From contig JABDKJ010000015.1 of the NCBI GenBank assembly GCA_013002285.1, forward strand, positions 1 to 21,017: a DNA stretch of 21,017 nt. Direction: 5' to 3'. Shown here in pieces: positions 1-8,565 of the stretch. The notes beneath the pieces were generated by a model. It did no database searches, was not told the DNA's origin, and saw only the letters and a program-made list of their open reading frames with translations. The translations under genes and the position numbers were made by a program. How positions within the stretch are numbered: position 1 is the first letter of the stretch; each line of letters starts with the position of its first letter. The DNA is from Flavobacteriales bacterium (GTDB lineage Bacteria; Bacteroidota; Bacteroidia; Flavobacteriales; JABDKJ01).

Positions 1-808
1 GGCCATAGGTAAGTACTGGTCCTTTTCCTCCTTTTGTGTCACCCTCTTTGATCTTGTTGATCATTGGTGTATTCGTGTCGTGACACACATCGGTAATGAT
101 CGCAACATCGGGGTTTATAGTTTCAGCTATCATTTGCGCTCCTCTTAACCCTATTTCTTCTTGAACTGCATTCACCACATACAGCGAAAAAGGCAATTTC
201 ACTTTGTTCTCTTTTAACAAGCGAGCAACCTCAGCGATCATATATCCTCCGGCACGGTTATCGAGAGCCCTACCCATATGAAAGCGCTTATTAAAAAATA
301 CATATTCGTCTTCGAATGTAACCACGCAACCAACGTGTATGCCCATTTTCTCAACCTCTTCTGCATTCTTGGCTCCACAGTCTAAAAAGATATTATCCAA
401 CTTCGGAGGCTTCTCGTCAGAAGCTCTTCGAGTATGAATGGCCGGCCAACCAAAAACTGCTTTGACCATACCTTTTTTGGTATGTATATTTACCCTTTTT
501 GCTGGCGCGATCTGATGATCGGAGCCACCATTCCTTTTGACATAAATAAATCCATCTTTCGTAATGTAGTGGACAAACCAGGCGATCTCATCTGCATGTG
601 CTTCAATAACTACTTTATAGTCTTTTCCGGGATTGATAATACCTGCTACTGAACCATATGTATCTACGATGTAGTCATCTACGTAAGGCTTGATATAATC
701 CAACCAGATCTGCTGTCCTGGACTTTCAAAACCCGTAGGAGATGCATTGTTCAAGTATTTTTCAAGGAAGGTATGCGCCTTTTTATTGAGGATGGTTTTC
801 TTTGCCAT
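1..808 (-). CDS. M42 family metallopeptidase (glutamyl/deblocking aminopeptidase type), C-terminus cut by window edge
   Basis: Reading from ATG at 808-806 leftwards gives an open frame of about 269 codons that runs off the left edge. M42 enzymes are cytosolic di-metal aminopeptidases that form large tetrahedral complexes and trim peptides. Visible family motifs: HADEIA at about residues 71-76 (first metal histidine and following Asp), GRALDNRAGG near 178-187 (bridging metal Asp), QEEIGLRGA near 212-220 (catalytic Glu pair and metal ligand), and DVCHDTN near 240 (metal Asp). The N-terminal segment FLNNASPTGFE-like (residues 15-28) is also typical. Full-length members are about 350-360 residues, so roughly 90 C-terminal residues, including the last metal His, lie outside the window. 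It is transcribed divergently from the S9 peptidase. Family assignment is secure; substrate preference cannot be read. Confidence 0.93.
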   Translation of the reverse strand, partial: MAKKTILNKKAHTFLEKYLNNASPTGFESPGQQIWLDYIKPYVDDYIVDTYGSVAGIINPGKDYKVVIEAHADEIAWFVHYITKDGFIYVKRNGGSDHQIAPAKRVNIHTKKGMVKAVFGWPAIHTRRASDEKPPKLDNIFLDCGAKNAEEVEKMGIHVGCVVTFEDEYVFFNKRFHMGRALDNRAGGYMIAEVARLLKENKVKLPFSLYVVNAVQEEIGLRGAQMIAETINPDVAIITDVCHDTNTPMINKIKEGDTKGGKGPVLTYG

Positions 809-932
809 TTATTCTTTCTTTCATGCAATATTAGTAAATGTGCAGATGCCTGTGATCTTATCAAAATTGTTTTCAAAGGTCTCTTTGTTCAATTAGGCAC
901 TTTTTTTGATAATTTCCACCTCATAAAATTCA

Positions 933-3086
933 ATGATGATACAGAAACTGATCCTATCCTTGTTCATATTGCTTGCTTCCGTGGCGCCAGCACAGAAAAA
1001 ACTGACCCTGGAGCAAGCCGTAGCCGAGCAGAACACAACCTTTAGCCCAAAGAAAATACCTCATTTACAGTGGATTACGGGTGCAAACTCATACTCCTAC
1101 AAGAAAAACATAAAAGGGCAAGATTGGATAATGGTCGTAAATGCAGAGACCGGTGCCGAAGTAGAAGTGATCGGTTTTGAAGGCTTGAACAAGATCATCA
1201 ACACCACTCCATACATTGGAATGAAGGAACTACCAGAGATCACCTGGGTAGACCCTTATAATTTTTACTTCTATCATATCAGGGGGTATTGGCATTATAA
1301 TATTCAAAAAAGGACTCTGGAAAGACTGGTGGGTCATGCAAACAATGGAGCCAATAATGAATTTCATTTCAAGTCCAAGCAGATCGCTTATACACTGGAC
1401 AATAACCTATATTTCGCTACTGCGGATATAGCAGATCATCAGATCACCAATTATGGAACAGATACCGTTTGCGGCCAGGCCATACATCGTTATGAATTTG
1501 GGATAAGCAAAGGGATCTTTTGGTCACCAAAAGGAAGCGCCATCGCTTTCTATGAAAAAGACGAGAGTTTTGTAACTGATTATTCCATAAAGAATTATGA
1601 GATCGCACCTGCTGCAGATGCAGAGTTCAAGTATCCAATGGCCGGACAGAATAGTGAAAGAGCAAGAGTGGGGATCCATCACACTTCAACCGGGGAAACA
1701 ATTTACCTTGAGAATATTGGAGAACCCGATCACTACTATACGAACTTGGCTTGGGGTCCCGAAGAAAAATTTATCTACGTAGCCGAATTGAATCGAGATC
1801 AAGACCATATGGACTTGAACAAGTATAATGCGAAGACTGGAAAATTCGTAAAAACCTTGTTCACAGAAACCAGCGACAAATATGTAGAACCTGAACAACC
1901 TCCATATTTCTTAGCAGGAAAGAACGAATTTTTGTGGTTCAGTGAAAGAGACGGTTATGACCACATCTATCACTATAATACAGACGGAAGGTTGATCGGC
2001 CAGATCACAAAGGGAAATATGGAAATGCATGAGATAAAGCATTACTCACCAGAACGTGGAGAGATCATGGTGACAGGTACTGCAAGATCTGTTGATCGCG
2101 TGCTTTATTCTGTGAATTTGAAAAGAAGGAAATTGCAAAGAGTAACCTCTAAAGATGGCACTCATTTCAGTGAAGTTTCTTCAACTGGAGATTACATCAT
2201 AAATAGATTTTCTGATCTTGAGACACCCGGAAATTTTGACATGATAACTCGTTCAGGAAAGCTAGTGAGGAACATACTTACAGCTAAAGATCCCCTTGAA
2301 GGATATACACTTGGGACGACAGAGATCTTCCAAATACCGGGAGACAAAGACTATGAATATTGGTGTCGCATGATCAAACCTTCCGACTTCGATCCATCAA
2401 AAAAATACCCGGTTTTGATCTATGTTTATGGTGGTCCACATGCACAACTCGTAAGAGATACTTGGTTGGGCGGGGCTTCTCTCTGGATGCATGAAATGGC
2501 CGAAAGAGGTTATATCATCTGGACCTTGGATGGACGTGGATCCGCAAACAACGGATTGGCCTTTGAACAAGAAACATTTGGATTATTGGGAGGTATGGAA
2601 TACAACGACCAGATCATTGGTGTAGACTATTTGCATACACTACCCTACGTAGATAAAGAGAACTTTGCAGTTCACGGCTGGAGTTTTGGTGGCTACATGA
2701 CCATAAATATGTTGCTACGATCGCCTGGCACTTTCAAGGCTGGAGTTGCAGGCGGACCGGTTATAGATTGGGCCATGTACGAAGTAATGTATACCGAGAG
2801 ATACATGGAAGCCCCTCAAAAAAACCCTCAAGGATATAGCATGACACGACTGAATGATGGCGTTCATTTTTTGGCGAATGACCTGTTATTGATCCATGGC
2901 AGTTCGGATGATATTGTTGTGATGCAGCACTCAATGCTATTCTTAAATGCTTGCATAAATGAAGGAAAGCAAGTAGACTTTTTTGTTTATCCAGGACATG
3001 GACACAACGTTCGAGGGCCAGATCGCGTGCACCTTATGACCAAAGTGCTAAAATACATCGATCAGCGGATCGTCAAACAAAAATGA
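933..3086 (+). CDS. S9 family dipeptidyl-peptidase IV-like serine peptidase, secreted
   Basis: A 717-residue exported peptidase predicted to remove N-terminal dipeptides from peptides in the periplasm. Residues 1-20 form a signal peptide ending VAPAQ. Residues of about 90-430 form the DPPIV N-terminal beta-propeller, including the IHRYEFG and FWSPKGS motifs typical of bacterial DPPIV homologues. Residues of about 510-715 form the S9 alpha/beta-hydrolase domain. The catalytic triad can be placed: Ser584 in GWSFGGY, Asp659 in HGSSDD, and His691 in HGHNVRG (His689 is the only rival). The Asn that follows Asp-Asp in mammalian DPP4 is Ile here. Two ATGs stand in tandem at 933 and 936; the second is equally possible. 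The stop overlaps the start of the DinB-like gene as ATGA, which suggests translational coupling. Confidence 0.94.
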   Translation: MMIQKLILSLFILLASVAPAQKKLTLEQAVAEQNTTFSPKKIPHLQWITGANSYSYKKNIKGQDWIMVVNAETGAEVEVIGFEGLNKIINTTPYIGMKELPEITWVDPYNFYFYHIRGYWHYNIQKRTLERLVGHANNGANNEFHFKSKQIAYTLDNNLYFATADIADHQITNYGTDTVCGQAIHRYEFGISKGIFWSPKGSAIAFYEKDESFVTDYSIKNYEIAPAADAEFKYPMAGQNSERARVGIHHTSTGETIYLENIGEPDHYYTNLAWGPEEKFIYVAELNRDQDHMDLNKYNAKTGKFVKTLFTETSDKYVEPEQPPYFLAGKNEFLWFSERDGYDHIYHYNTDGRLIGQITKGNMEMHEIKHYSPERGEIMVTGTARSVDRVLYSVNLKRRKLQRVTSKDGTHFSEVSSTGDYIINRFSDLETPGNFDMITRSGKLVRNILTAKDPLEGYTLGTTEIFQIPGDKDYEYWCRMIKPSDFDPSKKYPVLIYVYGGPHAQLVRDTWLGGASLWMHEMAERGYIIWTLDGRGSANNGLAFEQETFGLLGGMEYNDQIIGVDYLHTLPYVDKENFAVHGWSFGGYMTINMLLRSPGTFKAGVAGGPVIDWAMYEVMYTERYMEAPQKNPQGYSMTRLNDGVHFLANDLLLIHGSSDDIVVMQHSMLFLNACINEGKQVDFFVYPGHGHNVRGPDRVHLMTKVLKYIDQRIVKQK

Positions 3087-3592
3087 CACACGAAAAAATA
3101 CTCCTGATCAATGATGTAAAACGCAGGGTCTGCGATGAGGGTATTGAACGCATTCTTAATTGTTTGGATCTACTGAGCGATGAACAGATCTGGTTCCGAA
3201 GCAATGAGAATAGCAATTCCATAGGTAACCTTATTCTTCATTTGAACGGCAATGTTAGGCAATGGATCTTTTCTGGCCTTTTAGACGAAAAGGATACACG
3301 AGATCGCCCAATGGAATTTGCCCAAAGAGAGACCATTTTCAAGGAAAAATTAAAAGAAAAATTACTTTATTTGAGAGATAGTTTAAGTGATAAACTTGTG
3401 CTTTTGAAGGACGTAGATCTTGGAAAAAAGCGAACCATACAAGGCTTGGAAGAAAATGGTGTTTCGGTGCTTGTGCACGTTGCGGAACATTTTTCGTACC
3501 ACACCGGACAGATCGCTTTGCTAACTAAACACATGTTGAACCAAGATCTGGGTTTTTACGATCAAACACACTTGAACGATCTCAATTCTTAG
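3083..3592 (+). CDS. DinB/DUF1572-like four-helix metal-binding protein
   Basis: A 169-residue cytoplasmic protein with the pattern of the DinB/YfiT superfamily, whose members are four-helix bundles that bind a divalent metal with three histidines and often act as small-thiol-dependent transferases. Candidate ligands are His53 in the LHLNGNVRQW segment, His136 and His140 in the HFSYHTGQIA segment; the H-x3-H pair followed by TGQ is characteristic. The name-giving DinB was found as a DNA-damage gene, but no damage role follows from this sequence. It begins in the ATGA overlap with the S9 peptidase stop, so the two are probably cotranslated. The enzymatic role is unknown. Confidence 0.85.
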   Translation: MTHEKILLINDVKRRVCDEGIERILNCLDLLSDEQIWFRSNENSNSIGNLILHLNGNVRQWIFSGLLDEKDTRDRPMEFAQRETIFKEKLKEKLLYLRDSLSDKLVLLKDVDLGKKRTIQGLEENGVSVLVHVAEHFSYHTGQIALLTKHMLNQDLGFYDQTHLNDLNS

Positions 3593-3641
3593 GTCTTAAA
3601 TATTAGACTTAAGAATTAAGGAATTTTCCAAAATACCCTTT

Positions 3642-5744
3642 TTGCGCTTACTCCTTCCATTTGTAGCGGGAATACTCTGCTTCATTTTTCTGAGCAAAAT
3701 GATGTGGCTCTATCTTTCATTGCTTCTTTTATCCATTGCTCTCTTCATCATATCCCACCTAATAAAAAATCCAGAGACAAAGTATAAATGGGAACCGCTT
3801 AAAGGAGTCTCTTATTACTTCCTCAGTTTTGCTCTTGGAGCTTTTCTGACTTACGGCAATACATATTCATTTAAAAAAGACTTTTATCAGAAAAGCACGG
3901 GTGAATATTTCGTTGCCGAGATCTCTGAAGGGTTAACAGAAAAAGCCAATTCCTATAAAAGCACATTAGAGATCATTTCATTTGGCGACAGCACTAATGT
4001 CAAAAAGGTAAGCGGAAGGCTTCTGGTTTATTTTGCAAAAGATGATCGAAGTGCCGGACTAGCGATCGGAGACCAGATCGTTTTCCAAAATAATGTACAA
4101 TGCATTAAAGAGATCGAAAACCCTGGTCAATTCAATTACAAGCAGTATCTGGAATTTCATCAGATCTATGATCAAACCTATTTAGCTTCTGGCAATTGGA
4201 AAAAACTAGATATTGGAGCGAAATTCTCAATTCTTCATTTTTTTGATGTTGCCCGTAATAACATGCTCGAGAGAATTGAAGCGCAAGGCTTTAAAAGTTC
4301 TGAATATGCAATAGCCGCGGCTCTCCTATTAGGCAAGAAAGATTCACTGGACCCGGAACTTATACGGACCTATGCAAGTGCTGGCGCTATGCATGTACTC
4401 GCGGTTTCAGGTCTGCATGTAGGAATACTTTTTATGGTCTTGAATTTTCTATTGAAATTCCTGGAACGTAACAAAGGCAGTAAGATCCTGAAAGTCATTT
4501 TGCTTCTAGCTACAATTTGGGCTTATGCCGTTATCACAGGGCTTTCTCCATCGGTGGTACGAGCATCTACTATGTTTTCTGCTATCGTTCTAGGCGACCT
4601 CGCCAGAAGTAGATCCTCCACTTTCAATACCATTGCATCTTCAGCATTTCTTCTTTTGGCCATCGATCCCTATTACCTGATGGAAGTTGGTTTTCAACTC
4701 TCCTATTTGGCTGTATTGGCGATCGTTTACATTCAACCAAAGATATACTCCTTGATCGATGTTCGTGGATGGCTGCCAGACAAGATCTGGGCAATTACGT
4801 CTGTATCTATTGCGGCACAGATCGGAACGTTTCCTTTGGGAATCCTTTACTTTCATCAATTCCCAACACTATTTATCTTTTCAAACTTGGTCGTGATACC
4901 CGGTGCTTTTCTCATTCTCTTTGCAGGGATCATGTTCTTTTTATTCACTGGACTCGACTTTCTGCTGAATGGATTATTAGAAGTAGTTGTAGATTTCCTT
5001 GGCACTTGCTTATGGGGTTTGATCAAAGCATTGAATGTCTCCGTTGCTTTTGTCGAAAGCGTGCCATACTCTCTGATCAGTGGAATAGACATAAGTGTTT
5101 TTGAGAGCTGGTTACTATATGCATTGATATTATCCTTTTTTGGCTATTTGGCTTACAGGCGTTTTTACTGGTTGGCTGCAGTACTTTTCGTCAGCAATGG
5201 CTTTTGTCTTAACCAGATCAATGAAAAGATAAAGATCAATTCTAGTGCATCCCTCACGATCTATAAAGTGAATAATACCTGTGCGATAAATTTCATTAAA
5301 CCAGAAGAGAACATCCTTTTAACCGATAGTCTTTTAATTGAAGATGATCAAAAGCAACTATTTCATATCAAGAATAATTGGAACAAGAAGGACGCAGTAG
5401 TTCCTCTTTATATGGATTTTAGCAAGCCAGACACAAGTCATCACCGAATACTCACCAAGGGTTTTTATCTCTTTCAGAATGAGCTGATCGTTCATTTCCA
5501 TAAAAAAAACCTACCCAAGCCTTCGCAAAGAAAATTGTACACCGACCTCATGATCATCTCAGAAAACCCTTGGATGGAATGGAAACAGGTTTTTGAATAC
5601 TACAACCCAAAATTTGTTGTTCTTGATAGTTCCAATAAAAATTATGTTGTCAGGAAATGGAAAGCAGAATTAGATGAATTGGGCATTTCTTATTGGGATG
5701 TCAATGAGCACGGAGCATTTGTGAAGGACTGGGAATTGCACTGA
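3642..5744 (+). CDS. comEC: ComEC/Rec2-type competence membrane channel
   Basis: A membrane protein of 700 or more residues related to the ComEC/Rec2 channel that carries single-stranded DNA across the inner membrane during natural transformation. The first roughly 60 residues form two hydrophobic segments, followed by a DUF4131-type soluble region (about 75-185). The Competence domain begins near 205. Its signature MHVLAVSGLHVGIL lies around residues 247-260, and LSPSVVRAS around 300-308. Multiple membrane segments run to about residue 525. The C-terminal 175 residues resemble the beta-lactamase-like region only weakly and lack an HxHxDH metal motif, as in many Bacteroidota homologues. No ATG exists between the in-frame stop at 3597 and the conserved N-terminus: TTG at 3642 is used here, but family-like residues (IKEFSKIPF) continue upstream to ATT at 3615. 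Confidence 0.9.
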   Translation: MRLLLPFVAGILCFIFLSKMMWLYLSLLLLSIALFIISHLIKNPETKYKWEPLKGVSYYFLSFALGAFLTYGNTYSFKKDFYQKSTGEYFVAEISEGLTEKANSYKSTLEIISFGDSTNVKKVSGRLLVYFAKDDRSAGLAIGDQIVFQNNVQCIKEIENPGQFNYKQYLEFHQIYDQTYLASGNWKKLDIGAKFSILHFFDVARNNMLERIEAQGFKSSEYAIAAALLLGKKDSLDPELIRTYASAGAMHVLAVSGLHVGILFMVLNFLLKFLERNKGSKILKVILLLATIWAYAVITGLSPSVVRASTMFSAIVLGDLARSRSSTFNTIASSAFLLLAIDPYYLMEVGFQLSYLAVLAIVYIQPKIYSLIDVRGWLPDKIWAITSVSIAAQIGTFPLGILYFHQFPTLFIFSNLVVIPGAFLILFAGIMFFLFTGLDFLLNGLLEVVVDFLGTCLWGLIKALNVSVAFVESVPYSLISGIDISVFESWLLYALILSFFGYLAYRRFYWLAAVLFVSNGFCLNQINEKIKINSSASLTIYKVNNTCAINFIKPEENILLTDSLLIEDDQKQLFHIKNNWNKKDAVVPLYMDFSKPDTSHHRILTKGFYLFQNELIVHFHKKNLPKPSQRKLYTDLMIISENPWMEWKQVFEYYNPKFVVLDSSNKNYVVRKWKAELDELGISYWDVNEHGAFVKDWELH

Positions 5745-5821
5745 ACTGAATAAACAAATACAGCAAAAACCATTATCACCTACTACTGTCTTCACAAGGG
5801 TGACCAAAATTTGAAAACAAT

Positions 5822-5849
5822 ACATCAAACAATTTGGGTAGTTTGGTGT
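5822..5849. repeat. Imperfect inverted repeat upstream of the kelch gene
   Basis: ACATCAAAC (5822-5830) pairs with GTTTGGTGT (5841-5849) over nine positions with one T-G wobble and a ten-base loop. It lies 33 bp before the kelch start and about 80 bp after the comEC stop. There is no clean T-run, so an operator or weak hairpin are both possible. Confidence 0.3.
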
Positions 5850-5882
5850 TCATTTTATCAATTGTATTCAAAACCCCCATAA

Positions 5883-7079
5883 ATGTATAGATCTTCCATT
5901 TCCATTCTGAAAGTGCTCTGCCTCATATATGCTCTTAGTACCATTGCCCAAACATTTGGCCAGGACTGGGAGGAACTTGCTCCAAGCCCCTTCCCACAGC
6001 GCCATCATGCGATAGGCTTCTCTTATGGCGGATATGGATATGTCATCTCGGGTTCGAACACAAATGATGTTTGGAAATATACTCCTGAAACTGACTCTTG
6101 GGAGCAACTAGATGATTATTCGCCTATTAACAGAGGTTTTGGAATTGGTGAAATGAATGGTCCTAAAGGATTTTTTGGGTTCGGAAATGTCTCAGGTGGA
6201 CCTACGATAGGCCCGGCAAGGGATCTATGGCGGTTTGATGGAGAAACTGAAACATTTGAACAGCTCACAGATTGTCCTTGTTTAGCCAGAACTCATCCCG
6301 CACTAGTGGCTTTCGGAGACAAAGTCTATATGGGATTGGGTTATGCTGGAGGCAATCTTGGTGATTGGTGGGAATACGATATTCCTACAGATACATGGAC
6401 GGAAAAAGCGACTTTCATCGGAGCGAACCGACACCATCCTTATCAGTTTGTTATTGACGACTACGTCTATGTCGGTTCTGGACATTTTTCTGACTGGTAT
6501 CGTTACGACCCCTCAAATGACTCTTGGTCGCAGATCGCGGACCACCCTTCGTATATCCGTGTCGCTGGTGCACAGTTCACATATGATGGAAAAGGCTATA
6601 CCCTCAGTGGCGTAGCAGATTACAATGGCAGTGATCATGAACCTATGCCTACGGGAGAGTTTTGGCAATATTATCCTATTTCAGATATCTGGACAGAACT
6701 ACCTCCTCACCCAGGCACTTCACGCTGGGCACCCGCATACTTCATTATAGACGGTTGGGTCTATATGGTATCTGGAGAGACCTATGATGGTGAGAACGCA
6801 ACGTATCGATATCAACTTGGAGAAGCGACAACTTCTTTGGATGAGAACCCTGAAAAAAAGAATATCCATCTTTATCCGATGCCATTCGAAAATACCATTG
6901 TCTTGCCAGCTCAAACCGTTTGGAGAGATGCCAGAATATTTGACCTGTCTGGTTCAGAGGTGAAAGCGCCCACCATTGATGGCAGAATTCTCGAAATTAC
7001 TGACCTCTCTCAAGGTATGTACATTTTGGAGATCTCGGATGGAGAAAGTGCTTACCGCCAAAGGATCTTGAAACAATAG
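5883..7079 (+). CDS. Secreted kelch-repeat beta-propeller with T9SS type A C-terminal sorting domain
   Basis: A 398-residue exported protein. Residues 1-27 are a signal peptide (hydrophobic 9-22, likely cleavage after FGQ). Residues 28-315 hold five to six kelch-like blades, each ending in a W-x-Y/F-x-P-x-x-D-x-W-x-x-L pattern: VWKYTPETDSWEQL, LWRFDGETETFEQL, WWEYDIPTDTWTEK, WYRYDPSNDSWSQI and FWQYYPISDIWTEL. Residues from about 324 to the end form a type A sorting domain: LYPMPFENTIVLP, IFDLSGSEV, LSQGMYILEI and the final RILKQ. Such proteins cross the outer membrane by the type IX system and are usually anchored to the surface or released. Binding partner unknown. GATC words are not enriched here, unlike in most neighbours. 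Confidence 0.92.
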   Translation: MYRSSISILKVLCLIYALSTIAQTFGQDWEELAPSPFPQRHHAIGFSYGGYGYVISGSNTNDVWKYTPETDSWEQLDDYSPINRGFGIGEMNGPKGFFGFGNVSGGPTIGPARDLWRFDGETETFEQLTDCPCLARTHPALVAFGDKVYMGLGYAGGNLGDWWEYDIPTDTWTEKATFIGANRHHPYQFVIDDYVYVGSGHFSDWYRYDPSNDSWSQIADHPSYIRVAGAQFTYDGKGYTLSGVADYNGSDHEPMPTGEFWQYYPISDIWTELPPHPGTSRWAPAYFIIDGWVYMVSGETYDGENATYRYQLGEATTSLDENPEKKNIHLYPMPFENTIVLPAQTVWRDARIFDLSGSEVKAPTIDGRILEITDLSQGMYILEISDGESAYRQRILKQ

Positions 7080-7170
7080 CGCGTTTGTTGATTCAAATTC
7101 TCCGGGAATTAAGATGACGATATATCCTTCAAAGTCCACTCTTGTTATAGTATCTTACACATCCCATTGA

Positions 7171-7974
7171 ATGGAAGGTACTCACGACATATTGCATTTC
7201 GAAACACATGCAAAAAGTGAAGGAAGCGAATGGCTGCTTATGATCCATGGTGCGGGAGGAAGCACGAGGACGTGGAAAAGACAGGTGGATCATCTTTCGC
7301 AAAAATTCAATCTATTGATCATAGACCTTCCTGGACATGGAGGCTCCGCAAAAAAACCGAGTAGAGATGACAGCTATACCTTTTCTGTGATCTCTCACAG
7401 AGTTTGGGAAGTTGTAGACCATCTAAAGATCGAAAAGGTTCATGTACTGGGAGTTTCATTGGGAGCGATCATCGCATTGAGGCTCGAACAACTTTATTCT
7501 AAGCGAGTAAAAAGTATCGTTCTCGCTGGTGCGATCGTACACCTCAATAGAAAACTAAAGGTCATTGCAGCTACAAGTTTGTTTTTGGCAAAACTCATCG
7601 GCTACCGTTCATTTTACAAAATGGCAGCAAAGATCGCTTTACCTAGGAACAACCACAAAACTTCAAGAGATATCTTCATTCGCGAATCAGCAGCCTTAAC
7701 CGTAACTGAATTCAGAAAATGGACCGAGATGTATCGATCTTTGAACAGCACTCTAAAAGAATTATTCGAAGAAGTTACAGAAGTACCAAGACTTTTATTG
7801 ATGGGTGACCAAGATCATCTCTTCCTGGGTCCCGCATTGGAATATGTAAAACACCGAAGCAATTCTATTTTAAAGGTCTTTGAAAAATGTGGTCATGTGG
7901 TGAACATCGAACAGCCAGAAACATTCAATACTCATTGCCTGGCATTCCTAAATGGTCTAGATCAAAAAAATTGA
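7171..7974 (+). CDS. Alpha/beta-fold hydrolase
   Basis: A 267-residue cytoplasmic alpha/beta hydrolase with the full catalytic layout: oxyanion-hole motif HGAGG (26-30), DLPGHGGS (52-59), nucleophile elbow GVSLG with Ser96, acid residue Asp215 in GDQDHLF, and His242 in CGHVVNIEQPE. A cap region of about 60 residues (125-190) sits between strands 6 and 7. It resembles the esterase/MhpC/3-oxoadipate-lactonase branch, but the substrate cannot be told. There is no signal peptide. The gene stands alone, 91 bp after the kelch gene, and is followed by a stem-loop at 8004-8026. Confidence 0.9.
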   Translation: MEGTHDILHFETHAKSEGSEWLLMIHGAGGSTRTWKRQVDHLSQKFNLLIIDLPGHGGSAKKPSRDDSYTFSVISHRVWEVVDHLKIEKVHVLGVSLGAIIALRLEQLYSKRVKSIVLAGAIVHLNRKLKVIAATSLFLAKLIGYRSFYKMAAKIALPRNNHKTSRDIFIRESAALTVTEFRKWTEMYRSLNSTLKELFEEVTEVPRLLLMGDQDHLFLGPALEYVKHRSNSILKVFEKCGHVVNIEQPETFNTHCLAFLNGLDQKN

Positions 7975-8003
7975 TCGCTTTTTTCCTTAAAAAGAACATT
8001 TTC

Positions 8004-8028
8004 AGACCAAGCCTATGGCTCGGTCTTT
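8004..8028 (+). terminator. Stem-loop, probable terminator after the hydrolase gene
   Basis: AGACCAAGCC (8004-8013) pairs with GGCTCGGTCT (8017-8026) with a single A-C mismatch and a three-base TAT loop. Only a short T-run follows, so termination efficiency is uncertain. Confidence 0.5.
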
Positions 8029-8059
8029 GTGGTAAATTCATCAACCAAAGTTCATTTAC

Positions 8060-8548
8060 ATGAAAGTAATTCAGAGCCTGCTGCTTCTTGCGATCAGTGC
8101 CTTATTTAGCGCCTGTCAAACTTTTGACGAACCTATTGACCCTAAACCCTTTATTATAAAAAAGGACCTTACAGGAGTCTATGAATACATTGGTCCAGAT
8201 CAAGACCTCTTGAAAGTTAAAGACACACTTCGCGTATATATGCCCTATGAAGGTATCTACTCCTTAGAATTTGAGAAAGTAACAAAAACAGACAGCACAG
8301 AGAGTTCCGAAACGAATATGATCGGACTTGGTCACTTAAGCAAACTCAATAAAGATCTATACTTCAACCAGCATTTGGAGGGAGAATGGGTCTATTACCA
8401 TATCCGATTTGACAATAATGACATTAAGGCGCGCGTTGTTGGGCTCAATAACTACAAAAAACACATGGATCATGCAACTGTTCTTTATGAACTAGAACAT
8501 GGGAAAGTAGAGTTGAACGATGAAATGATCTTTATAAAAAAGAAATAG
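8060..8548 (+). CDS. Uncharacterised lipoprotein
   Basis: A 162-residue protein of no recognised family. The N-terminus is a lipoprotein signal: K2, a hydrophobic stretch 3-15, and lipobox FSAC with Cys19. The next residues, QTFDEP, lack the K/G-rich export signal known from some surface lipoproteins, so a periplasm-facing location is possible. The mature part has alternating hydrophobic/polar beta-type segments (for example TGVYEYIG, LRVYMPYEG, YSLEFEKV and VYYHIRFDNNDIKARVVGL). This suggests a small beta-barrel or lipocalin-like fold, but that is inference. It is convergent with the SGNH hydrolase, with only 17 bp between their stops. Confidence 0.75.
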   Translation: MKVIQSLLLLAISALFSACQTFDEPIDPKPFIIKKDLTGVYEYIGPDQDLLKVKDTLRVYMPYEGIYSLEFEKVTKTDSTESSETNMIGLGHLSKLNKDLYFNQHLEGEWVYYHIRFDNNDIKARVVGLNNYKKHMDHATVLYELEHGKVELNDEMIFIKKK

Positions 8549-8565
8549 TTAAAGTTCACCTGGGC

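Noticed and set aside
4769..5104. 111-codon plus-strand frame and a 78-codon minus-strand frame inside comEC
   Set aside because: Both lie within membrane segments of the real gene; their translations are low-complexity or Cys/Arg/His-rich without domain features.
5215..5744. ComEC C-terminal region as an active metallo-beta-lactamase nuclease
   Set aside because: No HxHxDH motif or other metal-ligand set is visible; it reads as a degenerate domain.
7096..7110. AATTC-TCCGG-GAATT inverted repeat after the kelch gene
   Set aside because: Five-base AT-rich arms without a T-run; too weak to call a terminator or operator.
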